Assembly (NCBI RefSeq): GCF_002434265.1
Contig: NZ_DJJS01000007.1
Coordinates: 1 to 64,000, forward strand
Reading direction: 5' to 3'
Origin: Pseudomonas sp. UBA6562
GTDB taxonomy: Bacteria > Pseudomonadota > Gammaproteobacteria > Pseudomonadales > Pseudomonadaceae
DNA: 64,000 nt
Shown: positions 16,093 through 22,664 of the stretch, piece after piece
Layout: every line of letters starts with the position of its first letter
Position numbering within the stretch: the first letter of the stretch is position 1
Program-made: the position numbers and the translations under genes
The notes under the pieces: generated by a model
Told to the model about the DNA's origin: nothing
Seen by the model: the letters and a program-made list of their open reading frames with translations, nothing else
Databases searched by the model: none

Positions 16093-16527
16093 TCAGGCCG
16101 TCAGCTTTTTGATGATGGCTTCGCCAATCTGGTCTTCGATTAGGCTGCGCAGTTCCTCGCTGTTGTATCGAGCGATGAGGTCGTGCACGCGCTGGTGGAT
16201 CATCGGCTTGAGTTCGTCGAGGGCCGACTGCATATGCTCGAAGCCCTTACTTGCTGCGCGATCCCAGGCATTCGGCGGACTGAACACCGTGGACGAGGAA
16301 AGGTTGTTGATGACGCTGATGGCCTTGTCTTTGAGAGTGGCCACCATGCTGCCGTCGAAGTGCTGGTCAACAATCTCTCCAACCAGGTAGTAGGCCGAGT
16401 TGCTGATGATGCGCTCGAAGTCCTTTTGAGCGGTCTTAGCGGCAGCTGAGCGGAACGCGTCTGCCACCACCTGGCGCTTCTCGGACTCGCTGAGGTATTC
16501 GTCGACGTTGAGGGTAATTTCGGACAT
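16093..16527 (-). CDS. Phage protein, unknown
   Basis: 144 aa from MSEITLNVDEYLSESEKRQVVADAFRSAAAKTA, with a GGGAG ribosome site before ATG 16527. Helical throughout, no family recognised. It lies 17 bp upstream of the annealing protein gene and may belong to the recombination module. Confidence 0.65.
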   Translation of the reverse strand: MSEITLNVDEYLSESEKRQVVADAFRSAAAKTAQKDFERIISNSAYYLVGEIVDQHFDGSMVATLKDKAISVINNLSSSTVFSPPNAWDRAASKGFEHMQSALDELKPMIHQRVHDLIARYNSEELRSLIEDQIGEAIIKKLTA

Positions 16528-16573
16528 GCGAATCTCCCGCGCCATACTTGCGTAGGGGCGCTGATGTGTTCGG

Positions 16574-16690
16574 TTACTGAGTGATTGAGCCAGCCAGAGC
16601 GCTGGCCAGCATGAGGGCGGTACACGCGAAGAGGGTAGAGAAGGAGCCGCGCCAGATGACCAGGCGGCGGGCGCGCTGGTGGCGAGTCAT
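16574..16690 (-). CDS. 38-aa single-span membrane peptide
   Basis: MTRHQRARRLVIWRGSFSTLFACTALMLASALAG and three more residues: a basic N-terminus and one hydrophobic helix. Its ATG overlaps the TGA of the preceding small gene. Short but position-consistent; function unknown. Confidence 0.5.
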   Translation of the reverse strand: MTRHQRARRLVIWRGSFSTLFACTALMLASALAGSITQ

Positions 16691-16863
16691 GGGCATGGAC
16701 TCGGCCTGGCGATGGGCCGGCGCTTCAGCCAATCCGCCTTGATCGGGTAGGGCAGGTCTGCCACCCGCATGCCTACCGGGAAACGCAGAGTGCCGCGGAC
16801 CTGAGCGGCTTGTGCTTCCTCGACCTGCTCGTCGATTAGCGATTTCACGATTGGAGTAGTCAC
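16687..16863 (-). CDS. 58-aa phage protein (GTG start)
   Basis: Starts with GTG overlapping the upstream stop as GTGA and ends with an ATGA overlap into the next gene. Product MTTPIVKSLIDEQVEEAQAA...RFPVGMRVADLPYPIKADWL, soluble, no family recognised. The double coupling is the main evidence. Confidence 0.55.
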   Translation of the reverse strand: MTTPIVKSLIDEQVEEAQAAQVRGTLRFPVGMRVADLPYPIKADWLKRRPIARPSPCP

Positions 16864-17054
16864 GCAGCCTCCTTGCGCCCATCAACGATCCTGTTGAGGC
16901 GCGTGCAGTAGTGGTTGAATTCTTCGAGGGTGATGCGCTCGTCCATCATCATGTCCGTGATCTGGCGGGTGATGATGAGCGAGTAGCTAACTGGTGTTTC
17001 TGGATGGCCCAGGGCTTCCAGCTGCTGGTCGAGCAGCACATGAGGGCTTCTCAT
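16860..17054 (-). CDS. 64-aa phage protein, unknown
   Basis: MRSPHVLLDQQLEALGHPET... with helices typical of a small DNA-binding or adaptor protein, but no recognisable motif. Overlaps both neighbours by 4 bp. Confidence 0.6.
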   Translation of the reverse strand: MRSPHVLLDQQLEALGHPETPVSYSLIITRQITDMMMDERITLEEFNHYCTRLNRIVDGRKEAA

Positions 17055-17473
17055 TGCGCCTCCTCGGCCTGGGCCAGAACTCCGTCTTTGGCCAGCGGCA
17101 GAAGCAGGGTATGGGCGATCTCGCGCAGCATCGAATCGGCGTTCGGTACCGCCATCAGTTCGTGCGCCGCAGCGTTGGCGTCGCTACCGATCTTGAAGTG
17201 CGCGGCCAGCACCAGCCGGCCCAGCACCGACTTGCTCACGCCTTTCATGCCGAGCTGGCCCATGGCGAACTCGTCCACGGCCTCGGCGAAGCGCTCTTGC
17301 GTTACGCCCTGCTGGGGGCGCATGCGGCGCTGGAACAGGTAGTCCGCACCGCGCATCAGCTGGTCGATGCCTTCCTCGATCCAGTGGCGCTCTGCGCGTT
17401 CCTGCGGCGTTTCACTCACCTCAGGAGGCAACTGGTTTTCGTACTGCCATTGTGCTGCTTGAAGTGCGGACAT
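17051..17473 (-). CDS. Phage protein, unknown
   Basis: 140 aa, helical, beginning MSALQAAQWQYENQLPPEVSETPQERAERHWIEEGIDQLMRGADYLF. The sequence QQGVTQERFAEAVDEFAMGQL resembles conserved early proteins of Pseudomonas phages, but I cannot name a function. 4-bp overlap with the next gene. Confidence 0.65.
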   Translation of the reverse strand: MSALQAAQWQYENQLPPEVSETPQERAERHWIEEGIDQLMRGADYLFQRRMRPQQGVTQERFAEAVDEFAMGQLGMKGVSKSVLGRLVLAAHFKIGSDANAAAHELMAVPNADSMLREIAHTLLLPLAKDGVLAQAEEAQ

Positions 17474-17496
17474 GGTCGCCTCCAGGTGGTGGTGAG

Positions 17497-17736
17497 TTAC
17501 TCGGTGGGTGGGGAAGGGAGGGGCTGCCAGTGGGTGACAGCATGCTCAGGCCGTCCATGCACTCGGAAAGCGCGGATATCGGCGTCGTAGAAGCCAATGC
17601 GAACGCCCCAGCCGCGCCCGTGCCTGCACTTCATGTCAGTGAGCGAGCAGTTGCCCATTAAGAAAACGAGAACGTCGCCGCTGTCGTGTCCTTGCTCGCC
17701 TGGCAATTGATCCTCAACGCGAAGCCAGCCGCTCAT
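17497..17736 (-). CDS. DUF551 family protein
   Basis: 79 aa. The family pattern is W.RVEDQLP near the N-terminus, a central VLVFL strand and the diagnostic C-terminus VTHWQPLPSPPTE. DUF551 proteins are common small phage early proteins of unknown role. Starts within the stop of the upstream gene (ATGA). Confidence 0.8.
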   Translation of the reverse strand: MSGWLRVEDQLPGEQGHDSGDVLVFLMGNCSLTDMKCRHGRGWGVRIGFYDADIRAFRVHGRPEHAVTHWQPLPSPPTE

Positions 17737-17990
17737 GACTTCACCCGGGCGGCGAGCATGGCGTCGGCCAGCGCATAGGAGGATTCCGCAATCTTCTGCG
17801 CGACCGACCGATCGTCACGCGGGTCGACATAGTCAGGGTTGATGAGGCCGGTATCAGCGCTGGTGGCGGTCGCCTGCGCTGATGCAAAGCCAGCCGCGAA
17901 GTAATCGCGCAGCGTCATACCGAATGCGGTTCCGTGACCGCCGTACTCGCTCGCCGGCGTAGGAAACGCAAAAGTGTCCTTGTTGCTCAT
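17733..17990 (-). CDS. 85-aa phage protein, unknown
   Basis: From ATG 17990: MSNKDTFAFPTPASEYGGHGTAFGMTLRDYFAAGFASAQ, ending with a helix (AQKIAESSYALADAMLAARVKS). The GMTLRDYFA segment is common in small phage proteins of this kind; function unknown. It is preceded by a structured leader (18011-18084). Confidence 0.65.
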   Translation of the reverse strand: MSNKDTFAFPTPASEYGGHGTAFGMTLRDYFAAGFASAQATATSADTGLINPDYVDPRDDRSVAQKIAESSYALADAMLAARVKS

Positions 17991-18010
17991 CGTTTTGGCC
18001 TCGGTGGACA

Positions 18011-18084
18011 ACCGCATTGGCCAGGAGCCAGGCGCGGGCGACCAAACCCACCGCGAAAGGTGGCCTGGCGCCCGCCAATGCGGT
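18011..18084 (-). other. Long stem-loop in the early-left leader
   Basis: A perfect 10-bp outer stem (accgcattgg at 18011-18020 with ccaatgcggt at 18075-18084) encloses an inner ccacc/ggtgg hairpin (18048-18063). It lies just upstream of the gene starting at 17990. It could be an RNA regulatory or antitermination element; no known class recognised. Confidence 0.4.
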
Positions 18085-18122
18085 CGAAGTGAAGGGAAGG
18101 GGATGCGGAGTGTATCGGGGTG

Positions 18123-18257
18123 AAAGCTCAGCGGAATCGAACCGCTATCTGCGTCGGACTTTCTCGGCCTGGTGATCAGGCAGGCCACGGCCAGGTAGGC
18201 TTGGGCAGCTACTCCCTCGACTTCTGGCCCCGCGCGCAGATGCCTCCTGCGAACTTT
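18123..18257 (-). other. tRNA-like 3' arm of unknown nature
   Basis: On the minus strand a perfect T-arm (AGCGG-TTCGATT-CCGCT, 18146-18130) is directly followed by GAGCTTT. A 7-nt partner, AAAGTTC, lies 104 nt upstream of the T-arm (18257-18251) and would pair with one wobble. No canonical D-arm or anticodon arm lies between, and no CCA follows (CACCCC). It could be a decayed tRNA, an old attachment-site relic, a tRNA mimic or chance. Confidence 0.25.
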
Positions 18258-18363
18258 CACTCCGATGCACCCTGCGATGGGGAGCAGGGCATCGGGCCGT
18301 CTTTCCGGCTGTCAGGGAATTAGTGCCTGTTTTTGCAGGGACAGGCTCCCTGTTTCCTCGCTT

Positions 18364-18408
18364 TCCACAGTCGAGGGAAAACCATATGCTCCGATCTCCA
18401 CAGTCGAG
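18364..18408. repeat. Two 12-bp direct repeats, 33 bp apart
   Basis: TCCACAGTCGAG occurs at 18364-18375 and again at 18397-18408, a three-helical-turn spacing, immediately upstream of the gene at 18424. Arrangement suggests a regulator binding side by side on one face of the DNA. Confidence 0.55.
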
Positions 18409-18423
18409 ATAAGGAACATCGGT

Positions 18424-18705
18424 ATGCCGGACTACATGGTTAGGGTTGAGATATTCAAGGCGGACAGTGAGGAGTACTCGGATTTACACAAGGCGCTGGC
18501 AGCTATAGGACTGAAAAGAACTGTTCCAGGCCAAGATGGCCCGCTAAAGATGCCGCCGGGCACGTATTATGGGTTCAGCACCCTTGGAACCCACGAACTG
18601 AGGGAGAGAGTGAAGACGATCGCCACCCCATTTTCATATCCTTCTGACCCTTCAGTATTTGTTGCTCAGTCCAGCGACTGGTCAGCGTGGCTTCGCCCAG
18701 CTTGA
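18424..18705 (+). CDS. DUF2622/GhoS-like small protein
   Basis: 93 aa: MPDYMVRVEIFKADSEEYSDLHKALAAIGL, then PPGTYYGFSTLGTHELRERVKTIA. This matches the small ferredoxin-like family formerly called DUF2622, which I recall as the family of GhoS, the type V antitoxin that cleaves toxin mRNA. No GhoT-like peptide was identified beside it. It reads against the left operon and overlaps the next minus-strand gene tail-to-tail by 40 bp. Family assignment moderate, function inferred. Confidence 0.5.
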   Translation: MPDYMVRVEIFKADSEEYSDLHKALAAIGLKRTVPGQDGPLKMPPGTYYGFSTLGTHELRERVKTIATPFSYPSDPSVFVAQSSDWSAWLRPA

Positions 18706-18875
18706 TCAGCCTTTCCGCCTGAGCAGCCTACAGCCTGCTTGCCTTTAGGCATCTCGCTAACCCAGTAAGCCAAGTGATTCGAAGCGATGGCGAAAGCCTC
18801 ATCGAAGCTAACTTTCTCGTCGGTCGATATCTCCTGAACGATCTGGCGAAACCGTTCAATCTGCTGTTCGTTCAT
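18666..18875 (-). CDS. 69-aa phage protein, unknown
   Basis: MNEQQIERFRQIVQEISTDEKVSFDEAFAIASNHLAYWVSEMPKGKQ and a short Gly-rich tail. Helical; ends convergently inside the GhoS-like gene. Starts 5 bp after the preceding ORF's stop. Confidence 0.55.
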   Translation of the reverse strand: MNEQQIERFRQIVQEISTDEKVSFDEAFAIASNHLAYWVSEMPKGKQAVGCSGGKADQAGRSHADQSLD

Positions 18876-18880
18876 ATGCT

Positions 18881-19204
18881 TTACCTGCTCTCCGCGTGGC
18901 CCTGGAATAGGGCCACCTGGAGAGCATCCGGCCCACGCTCGGCGGGCCGGTAATCTCTTTCTCGGGGGATCTTCAATCCCGACAGCCAACCGCGATGTAG
19001 CCATGCAATGGCATCCCACCCGTCAGCACTCTTTGATCTAGGGCCATCTACGCTGCTGGCCACGGGGTGAGGCTTCCCCTGTACCGAACTTGAGGTGTTC
19101 GGCTCGCTACCTTGAATCTGGGCCGGTGTCGATCCGGCAAAGTGTGTCGCTAAAGAGCGGTCGGCTTGAGGGCCTCCCGAGGGGCTGTGTGGACGCCTCG
19201 GCAT
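18881..19204 (-). CDS. First ORF of the PL transcript, unknown
   Basis: 107 aa: MPRRPHSPSGGPQADRSLATHF...WDAIAWLHRGWLSGLKIPRERDYRPAERG. Its ATG at 19204 lies 7 bp past the -10 box of PL, so the message could be leaderless. It holds the position and size of lambda N but I see no clear arginine-rich RNA-binding motif beyond MPRR. Coding status is moderately supported by position and the 5-bp gap to the next gene. Confidence 0.4.
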   Translation of the reverse strand: MPRRPHSPSGGPQADRSLATHFAGSTPAQIQGSEPNTSSSVQGKPHPVASSVDGPRSKSADGWDAIAWLHRGWLSGLKIPRERDYRPAERGPDALQVALFQGHAESR

Positions 19205-19210
19205 GGACGA

Positions 19211-19251
19211 AATATGCACCAGTGCAAATGCACTGTCAATGCACTGGTGCA
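19211..19251 (-). promoter_or_regulatory. PL promoter with OL operators
   Basis: Reading leftward: TTGACA (19239-19234), a 17-bp spacer and CATATT (19216-19211). Operator palindromes TGCACCAGTGCA (19215-19226) and TGCACTGGTGCA (19240-19251) overlap the -10/spacer and flank the -35. A half-site TGCAC (19229-19233) sits between. The same palindrome occurs in the CI-Cro intergenic region. Confidence 0.8.
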
Positions 19252-19351
19252 TAAATATTTTGAGGAATTCTCCTACCCGGCATGTTCACGTTTCAGGAGG
19301 TCTAGGTTATGCTCGCTGCTTAACTGGATGGATATACAGTAAGGAGGTGTT

Positions 19352-19663
19352 ATGGCCAGGCAGAAGAAACAGGCTACTCAGGAGCGACAGGCGTTGAATG
19401 GGGTAGAGCGGCTGGGGCTGAGGATCTCATCAATGATCAACCATCCAACTGCGCAGCAGCAGCGATGGGTGACCGTCCATCGCTTGGACAGCGACGGTGA
19501 TGCAGAGTGGGGAGAGGTAATGGGGATGCTTGGCGATACGGATGGCATCAGCCTGACGATTTTGGATGATGGGGGCGTAATGATTGAGTGGGAGAAACCG
19601 ACCGATGAGGATCGTCAGCTTGAAGCGGGGGAAGTTGATGCAGTCGATAATATGAAAGGATGA
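19352..19663 (+). CDS. DUF1654 family protein
   Basis: 103 aa. RLGLRISSMINHPTAQQQRWVTVHRLDSDGDAEWGEVMGMLGDTDGISLTILDDGG is the Pseudomonas DUF1654 signature. A strong AAGGAGGT ribosome site precedes ATG 19352. Such proteins are frequent in Pseudomonas phages and genomes and have no assigned function. It reads rightward from the OL side and ends tail-to-tail with the rexB-like gene. Confidence 0.8.
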   Translation: MARQKKQATQERQALNGVERLGLRISSMINHPTAQQQRWVTVHRLDSDGDAEWGEVMGMLGDTDGISLTILDDGGVMIEWEKPTDEDRQLEAGEVDAVDNMKG

Positions 19664-19670
19664 AGTATTG

Positions 19671-19701
19671 ATGCCCTTTCACAAATTGTGAAGAGGCGTC
19701 A
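19671..19701. terminator. Imperfect palindrome between convergent genes
   Basis: ttcacaa-a-ttgtgaa (19678-19692) inside a longer imperfect inverted repeat (gatgcc...ggcgtc). It lies exactly between the stops of the DUF1654 gene and the rexB-like gene, so a bidirectional terminator or operator is likely; no T-run is present. Confidence 0.4.
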
Positions 19702-20244
19702 GCCCTTAGAGTTTGGCGAATCTTCGCTTAGCTTCTTGAGTGCCGCTGCTTTCGCTTTACGCTCTTCAGAGCGCCTAGTCACAATTGCTTCGTAATCTTG
19801 GACTTTAGCCAAGTCTCTATAAATTTTAAAGGAGATGACTGTTGCAAAGACAGCTATGAATCCTGTAGCCCTTAGGGCCCAAAGGTTTGCGTTAAAAGAA
19901 ATCTTAAGAGTAGCTGCGTAAAATCCGATTGCCACGCCAGTAGTTGATAACAGGAAAAAGAATAGATAATAGAAGAGGGCCGATCTTTGGGTGTTCACGG
20001 CCTCGTCCAGCCTGCGCTGCTCTTCCCTACTAAGTCCCTTGACTTTTTTTATCTCGCCATATTTGCTAATAGCCTGAGCTATTAGAGCAATGGGAGCTAC
20101 AACGATCGCTATCAGTACCATCGGCACTAGTTGTTTGGCAGGGTCAATAAAGTCATTTAAAAGACCTAAAGCGTATCCTCCTGTCAGGCACAGGAAAAGC
20201 AGGACCCAAACCCGTGCTTTTTTATTTTGTGCCTGTACTGCCAT
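19699..20244 (-). CDS. RexB-like four-helix inner-membrane protein
   Basis: 181 aa with four hydrophobic segments (about residues 12-30, 38-60, 88-113 and 121-142) and a charged cytoplasmic tail (RRSEERKAKAAALKKL). It starts directly after the TAA of the 366-aa gene (TAAATG) and is the last gene before the OL region, the position of lambda rexB. RexB is a 144-aa four-helix membrane protein. The base composition is visibly AT-richer than the flanking genes. Homology to RexB is inferred from architecture and context, not from direct sequence identity. Confidence 0.6.
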   Translation of the reverse strand: MAVQAQNKKARVWVLLFLCLTGGYALGLLNDFIDPAKQLVPMVLIAIVVAPIALIAQAISKYGEIKKVKGLSREEQRRLDEAVNTQRSALFYYLFFFLLSTTGVAIGFYAATLKISFNANLWALRATGFIAVFATVISFKIYRDLAKVQDYEAIVTRRSEERKAKAAALKKLSEDSPNSKG

Positions 20245-21345
20245 TTATGGAGCCTCTATGTTTGTGTCTATTTCTGATGAGCTAATTTTTTTCAAAAGCC
20301 AATCATGCATTTCGTGGAATAGTACGCTTTCATCTACTAGTCCTGAATCGGTGAATTTAACACTAATCCCTCCAGAAAGCTTTAGCTCATCACCACTAAT
20401 TCTACCACCACCTTGAAGATTTATTACTACATCCGATTCCGGTAGATGCCTTAAGCTTGTTGCCACGGAGTCAATCACTTTCTGGCCAATCTTTGTAGTC
20501 TTGCGCAGGTAAGTTATTTCGAGTGCTACATGTATATTAGCATCATCAAGAGACTCTTCCAGCTTTAGGTCCTCCAAAAAACCATCCGGCAATGCTGCGC
20601 GTAGCATCGAAGCGCCTAGTCCCTGAGGAACAAACCTTACCTTGCTGGCGTGAACCTCATCTTGATCTACGTTCTCATATTGTATCTCTGTCATTGAGGA
20701 CGGATCGTTCGATGCGTCTTTCGTCAGAGGCGCGCCCAGCTTTATACTTTTTACAGGTTTAGACATGAGCTTTTGATACACAGATTCTGCAGGCTTGTCC
20801 TTAAGAACAAACATAGCGTTATCTGGAATGTTTTTTGTGCACGTTCCAAGCAGCCATGACAAATGAGCCTCTAGCTCTCTTGTGCGAAGGCTTGAAGATT
20901 GAAGTACAACGGTATGATTTCCGTACACTCCAAAGTAAAGTATAGAATCAACAAACTCCTTGCGCTTCCTTACCTTTTCGCTATCTGAATTTTTCTTTGT
21001 GGATTTAGGCTTTTCCTCACCTTCTTTCTTTTTTTCAGGGATTTGTTCTGATGCAAGCGCGTCAATTGAATAAAACTCTGCCTCATCATCGACAGTGATG
21101 AATGGCTGTTGCTTGCCGGACTCGAGAACAACCAACTGACAGAATGTCATGCCTCGATAATCCGATGTGCGGTTTATGAATACAACAGTTCCGTCATCGC
21201 CATTTATCTGCTGCTGTCTGTTATTCGGCTTACCAGCAATGGATTCTTTGGATAGCGTCTTGCGCAAAGCTTCTTGAAGAACTACTTCTCCAGTGATGAA
21301 GCAGTTCTTATAATGTATGGTCTTGGTTTTGCTTGAGGACTTCAT
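20245..21345 (-). CDS. RexA-like soluble protein (superinfection-exclusion candidate)
   Basis: 366 aa, GGGAGA ribosome site before ATG 21345, 74 bp downstream of cI. Three stretches parallel lambda RexA as I recall it. First, ILYFGVYGNHTVVLQSSSLRTRELEAHLSWLLG resembles the RexA strand-helix with FLIGKG. Second, VRFVPQGLGASMLRAALP. Third, HVALEITYLRKTTKIGQKVIDSVATSLRHLP resembles RexA's DIVIKPKFKRDIKKVAKDI. A Lys/Glu-rich insert (residues 105-130) is extra. In lambda, RexA senses phage DNA-protein complexes and activates RexB. AT-rich composition marks the pair as an acquired cassette. Confidence 0.6.
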   Translation of the reverse strand: MKSSSKTKTIHYKNCFITGEVVLQEALRKTLSKESIAGKPNNRQQQINGDDGTVVFINRTSDYRGMTFCQLVVLESGKQQPFITVDDEAEFYSIDALASEQIPEKKKEGEEKPKSTKKNSDSEKVRKRKEFVDSILYFGVYGNHTVVLQSSSLRTRELEAHLSWLLGTCTKNIPDNAMFVLKDKPAESVYQKLMSKPVKSIKLGAPLTKDASNDPSSMTEIQYENVDQDEVHASKVRFVPQGLGASMLRAALPDGFLEDLKLEESLDDANIHVALEITYLRKTTKIGQKVIDSVATSLRHLPESDVVINLQGGGRISGDELKLSGGISVKFTDSGLVDESVLFHEMHDWLLKKISSSEIDTNIEAP

Positions 21346-21419
21346 TACTTCTCCCTGTATTTGCTCGCATCACCTACCCACTTCCAATTAGCGATGTGGA
21401 AATGATGAAAGTCTTATGG

Positions 21420-22268
21420 CTATAATTTTTTAGCATTCCAAGCTAATAAGACCTTTGCATGGAATGTCAAATCCTCAGCTCTAGCCTCAGCGTCTTTATG
21501 GTTGGGGTTGTCCGAGATAAGCCAGAAGTGCTCCGCATCCTTTATTTGAACACGCTTAATAAACAGGTGCTCATGCCAAGTCAGGACATAGATGCCATCG
21601 CCAACATAGTCGTTAACGCCTCTATCGACGATCAAGGGATCCTTATCATTGATCGTCCCCTCCATCGACTGACCCCAGCCGGTGATCATCGCTAGAGAGT
21701 GGGGTGAAGTGTACGTCACGCCCTTTTCACGCAAAACATCCTCACGAATGATCAGGTTGCGGATCACCTCGTTGTAGTCAGCCGGCACCTGGCCATGGCC
21801 CATCGCTGCGCGTACGTCGTACTGGGGTATCAAAATCTCTTCCTGCGTGGGGCGCAGGTTGGCATAGCTCGCCGGAATGTATTGGCCGTCTGATTCAGGC
21901 TGATCAGCGTCAACAGCCGCAGCTAGCATTGCCTCGCGCGCCCTCTCAGAAAGATTCATCCCGGCTTTCGATGCAAGCATCTGCTTGACAACCTCGGCAG
22001 CGGAGGAAGCTGGCTTCGAATCCGCGATCGCTACAGCAGATGCCTCAAGAGGCGCATAGCCCCGCAGCTGGTCCGTGCTGACCCGAAAATATTCCGCCAG
22101 CGGCCGTACCTGCTTGTCGGTCGGCTCCTTGATCCCCTTGGGCCCGCTGGGCTTCAAAATCCTGGAGATGGTGGACTGACCCACGCCCGTACGGGTGGAC
22201 AGTTCCACCTGCGAGACGCCGCCGGCCGACATGAGCTGAGCCAGAATTTTATCGATAGATTTATGCAT
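21420..22268 (-). CDS. cI: CI-type prophage repressor (S24 peptidase fold)
   Basis: 282 aa from ATG 22268. N-terminal HTH (ILAQLMSAGGVSQVELSTRTGVGQSTISRIL), C-terminal LexA/CI dimerisation domain with catalytic Ser201 (GWGQSMEGTI) and Lys238 (HLFIKRVQ). The linker that normally carries an Ala-Gly cleavage bond reads VRAAMGHGQ (153-161), so the scissile bond, if any, would be Met-Gly. The start codon lies inside the operator-like site TGCATAGGTGCA and there is no ribosome site, so a leaderless message from PRM is plausible. A longer start at 22331 would run through the operators and is rejected. Confidence 0.93.
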   Translation of the reverse strand: MHKSIDKILAQLMSAGGVSQVELSTRTGVGQSTISRILKPSGPKGIKEPTDKQVRPLAEYFRVSTDQLRGYAPLEASAVAIADSKPASSAAEVVKQMLASKAGMNLSERAREAMLAAAVDADQPESDGQYIPASYANLRPTQEEILIPQYDVRAAMGHGQVPADYNEVIRNLIIREDVLREKGVTYTSPHSLAMITGWGQSMEGTINDKDPLIVDRGVNDYVGDGIYVLTWHEHLFIKRVQIKDAEHFWLISDNPNHKDAEARAEDLTFHAKVLLAWNAKKL

Positions 22269-22350
22269 AGGTGCAATGCTGCCGTCCGTGTGTGCATAGG
22301 GCAATACAGTGGATCGTTGACAGATATGCACTGGTGCATGATGATGTGCA
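22264..22350 (+). promoter_or_regulatory. PR promoter and OR operators
   Basis: Rightward PR: TTGACA (22317-22322), 17 bp, GATGAT (22340-22345), start near 22352, and GGAGG before cro. Operators: TGCATAGGTGCA (22264-22275, over the cI start), TGCATAGGGCAA (22293-22304), TGCACTGGTGCA (22327-22338, in the PR spacer) and TGATGATGTGCA (22339-22350). The consensus palindrome is identical to that at PL. Confidence 0.8.
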
Positions 22351-22370
22351 TATCCACACAGGAGGCAGCC

Positions 22371-22589
22371 ATGAGCGCTACCGATCTTCCAAAAAAGCTG
22401 GACGCATTACTGGGCTCGGGCATGACCTACAAGGCTATTGCAGAGCGCGCGCGGTGCGACACGTCAACGATTTTCCGCATTCGAAAAGGGGAGATCAGCA
22501 ACCCCAGTTATATGGCCGGTACTGCTATCGACCAGATGCATGCCGAGCTGGAAACGAGCCTGAAAGCAGCTCCCAAATCAGCAGCATGA
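22371..22589 (+). CDS. cro: Cro-like repressor
   Basis: 72 aa: MSATDLPKKLDALLGSGMTYKAIAERARCDTSTIFRIRKGEISNPSYMAG contains a helix-turn-helix (YKAIAERARCDTSTIFRIRKG). GGAGG ribosome site at 22361. Divergent from cI with the operators between, first gene of the PR transcript. Confidence 0.88.
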   Translation: MSATDLPKKLDALLGSGMTYKAIAERARCDTSTIFRIRKGEISNPSYMAGTAIDQMHAELETSLKAAPKSAA

Positions 22590-22654
22590 GCGCGCAGCCT
22601 GCCTGGAAGCATTTTCGCCGGCACGGCGGATTGCCACCACGGAAACACACCTGA
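22586..22654 (+). CDS. 22-aa basic peptide
   Basis: MSAQPAWKHFRRHGGLPPRKHT, translationally coupled to cro by an ATGA overlap and ending 10 bp before the CII-family gene. Very basic and short; coding status uncertain. A leader peptide or RNA-binding peptide are possibilities. Confidence 0.35.
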   Translation: MSAQPAWKHFRRHGGLPPRKHT

Positions 22655-22664
22655 GGTTTTACGG

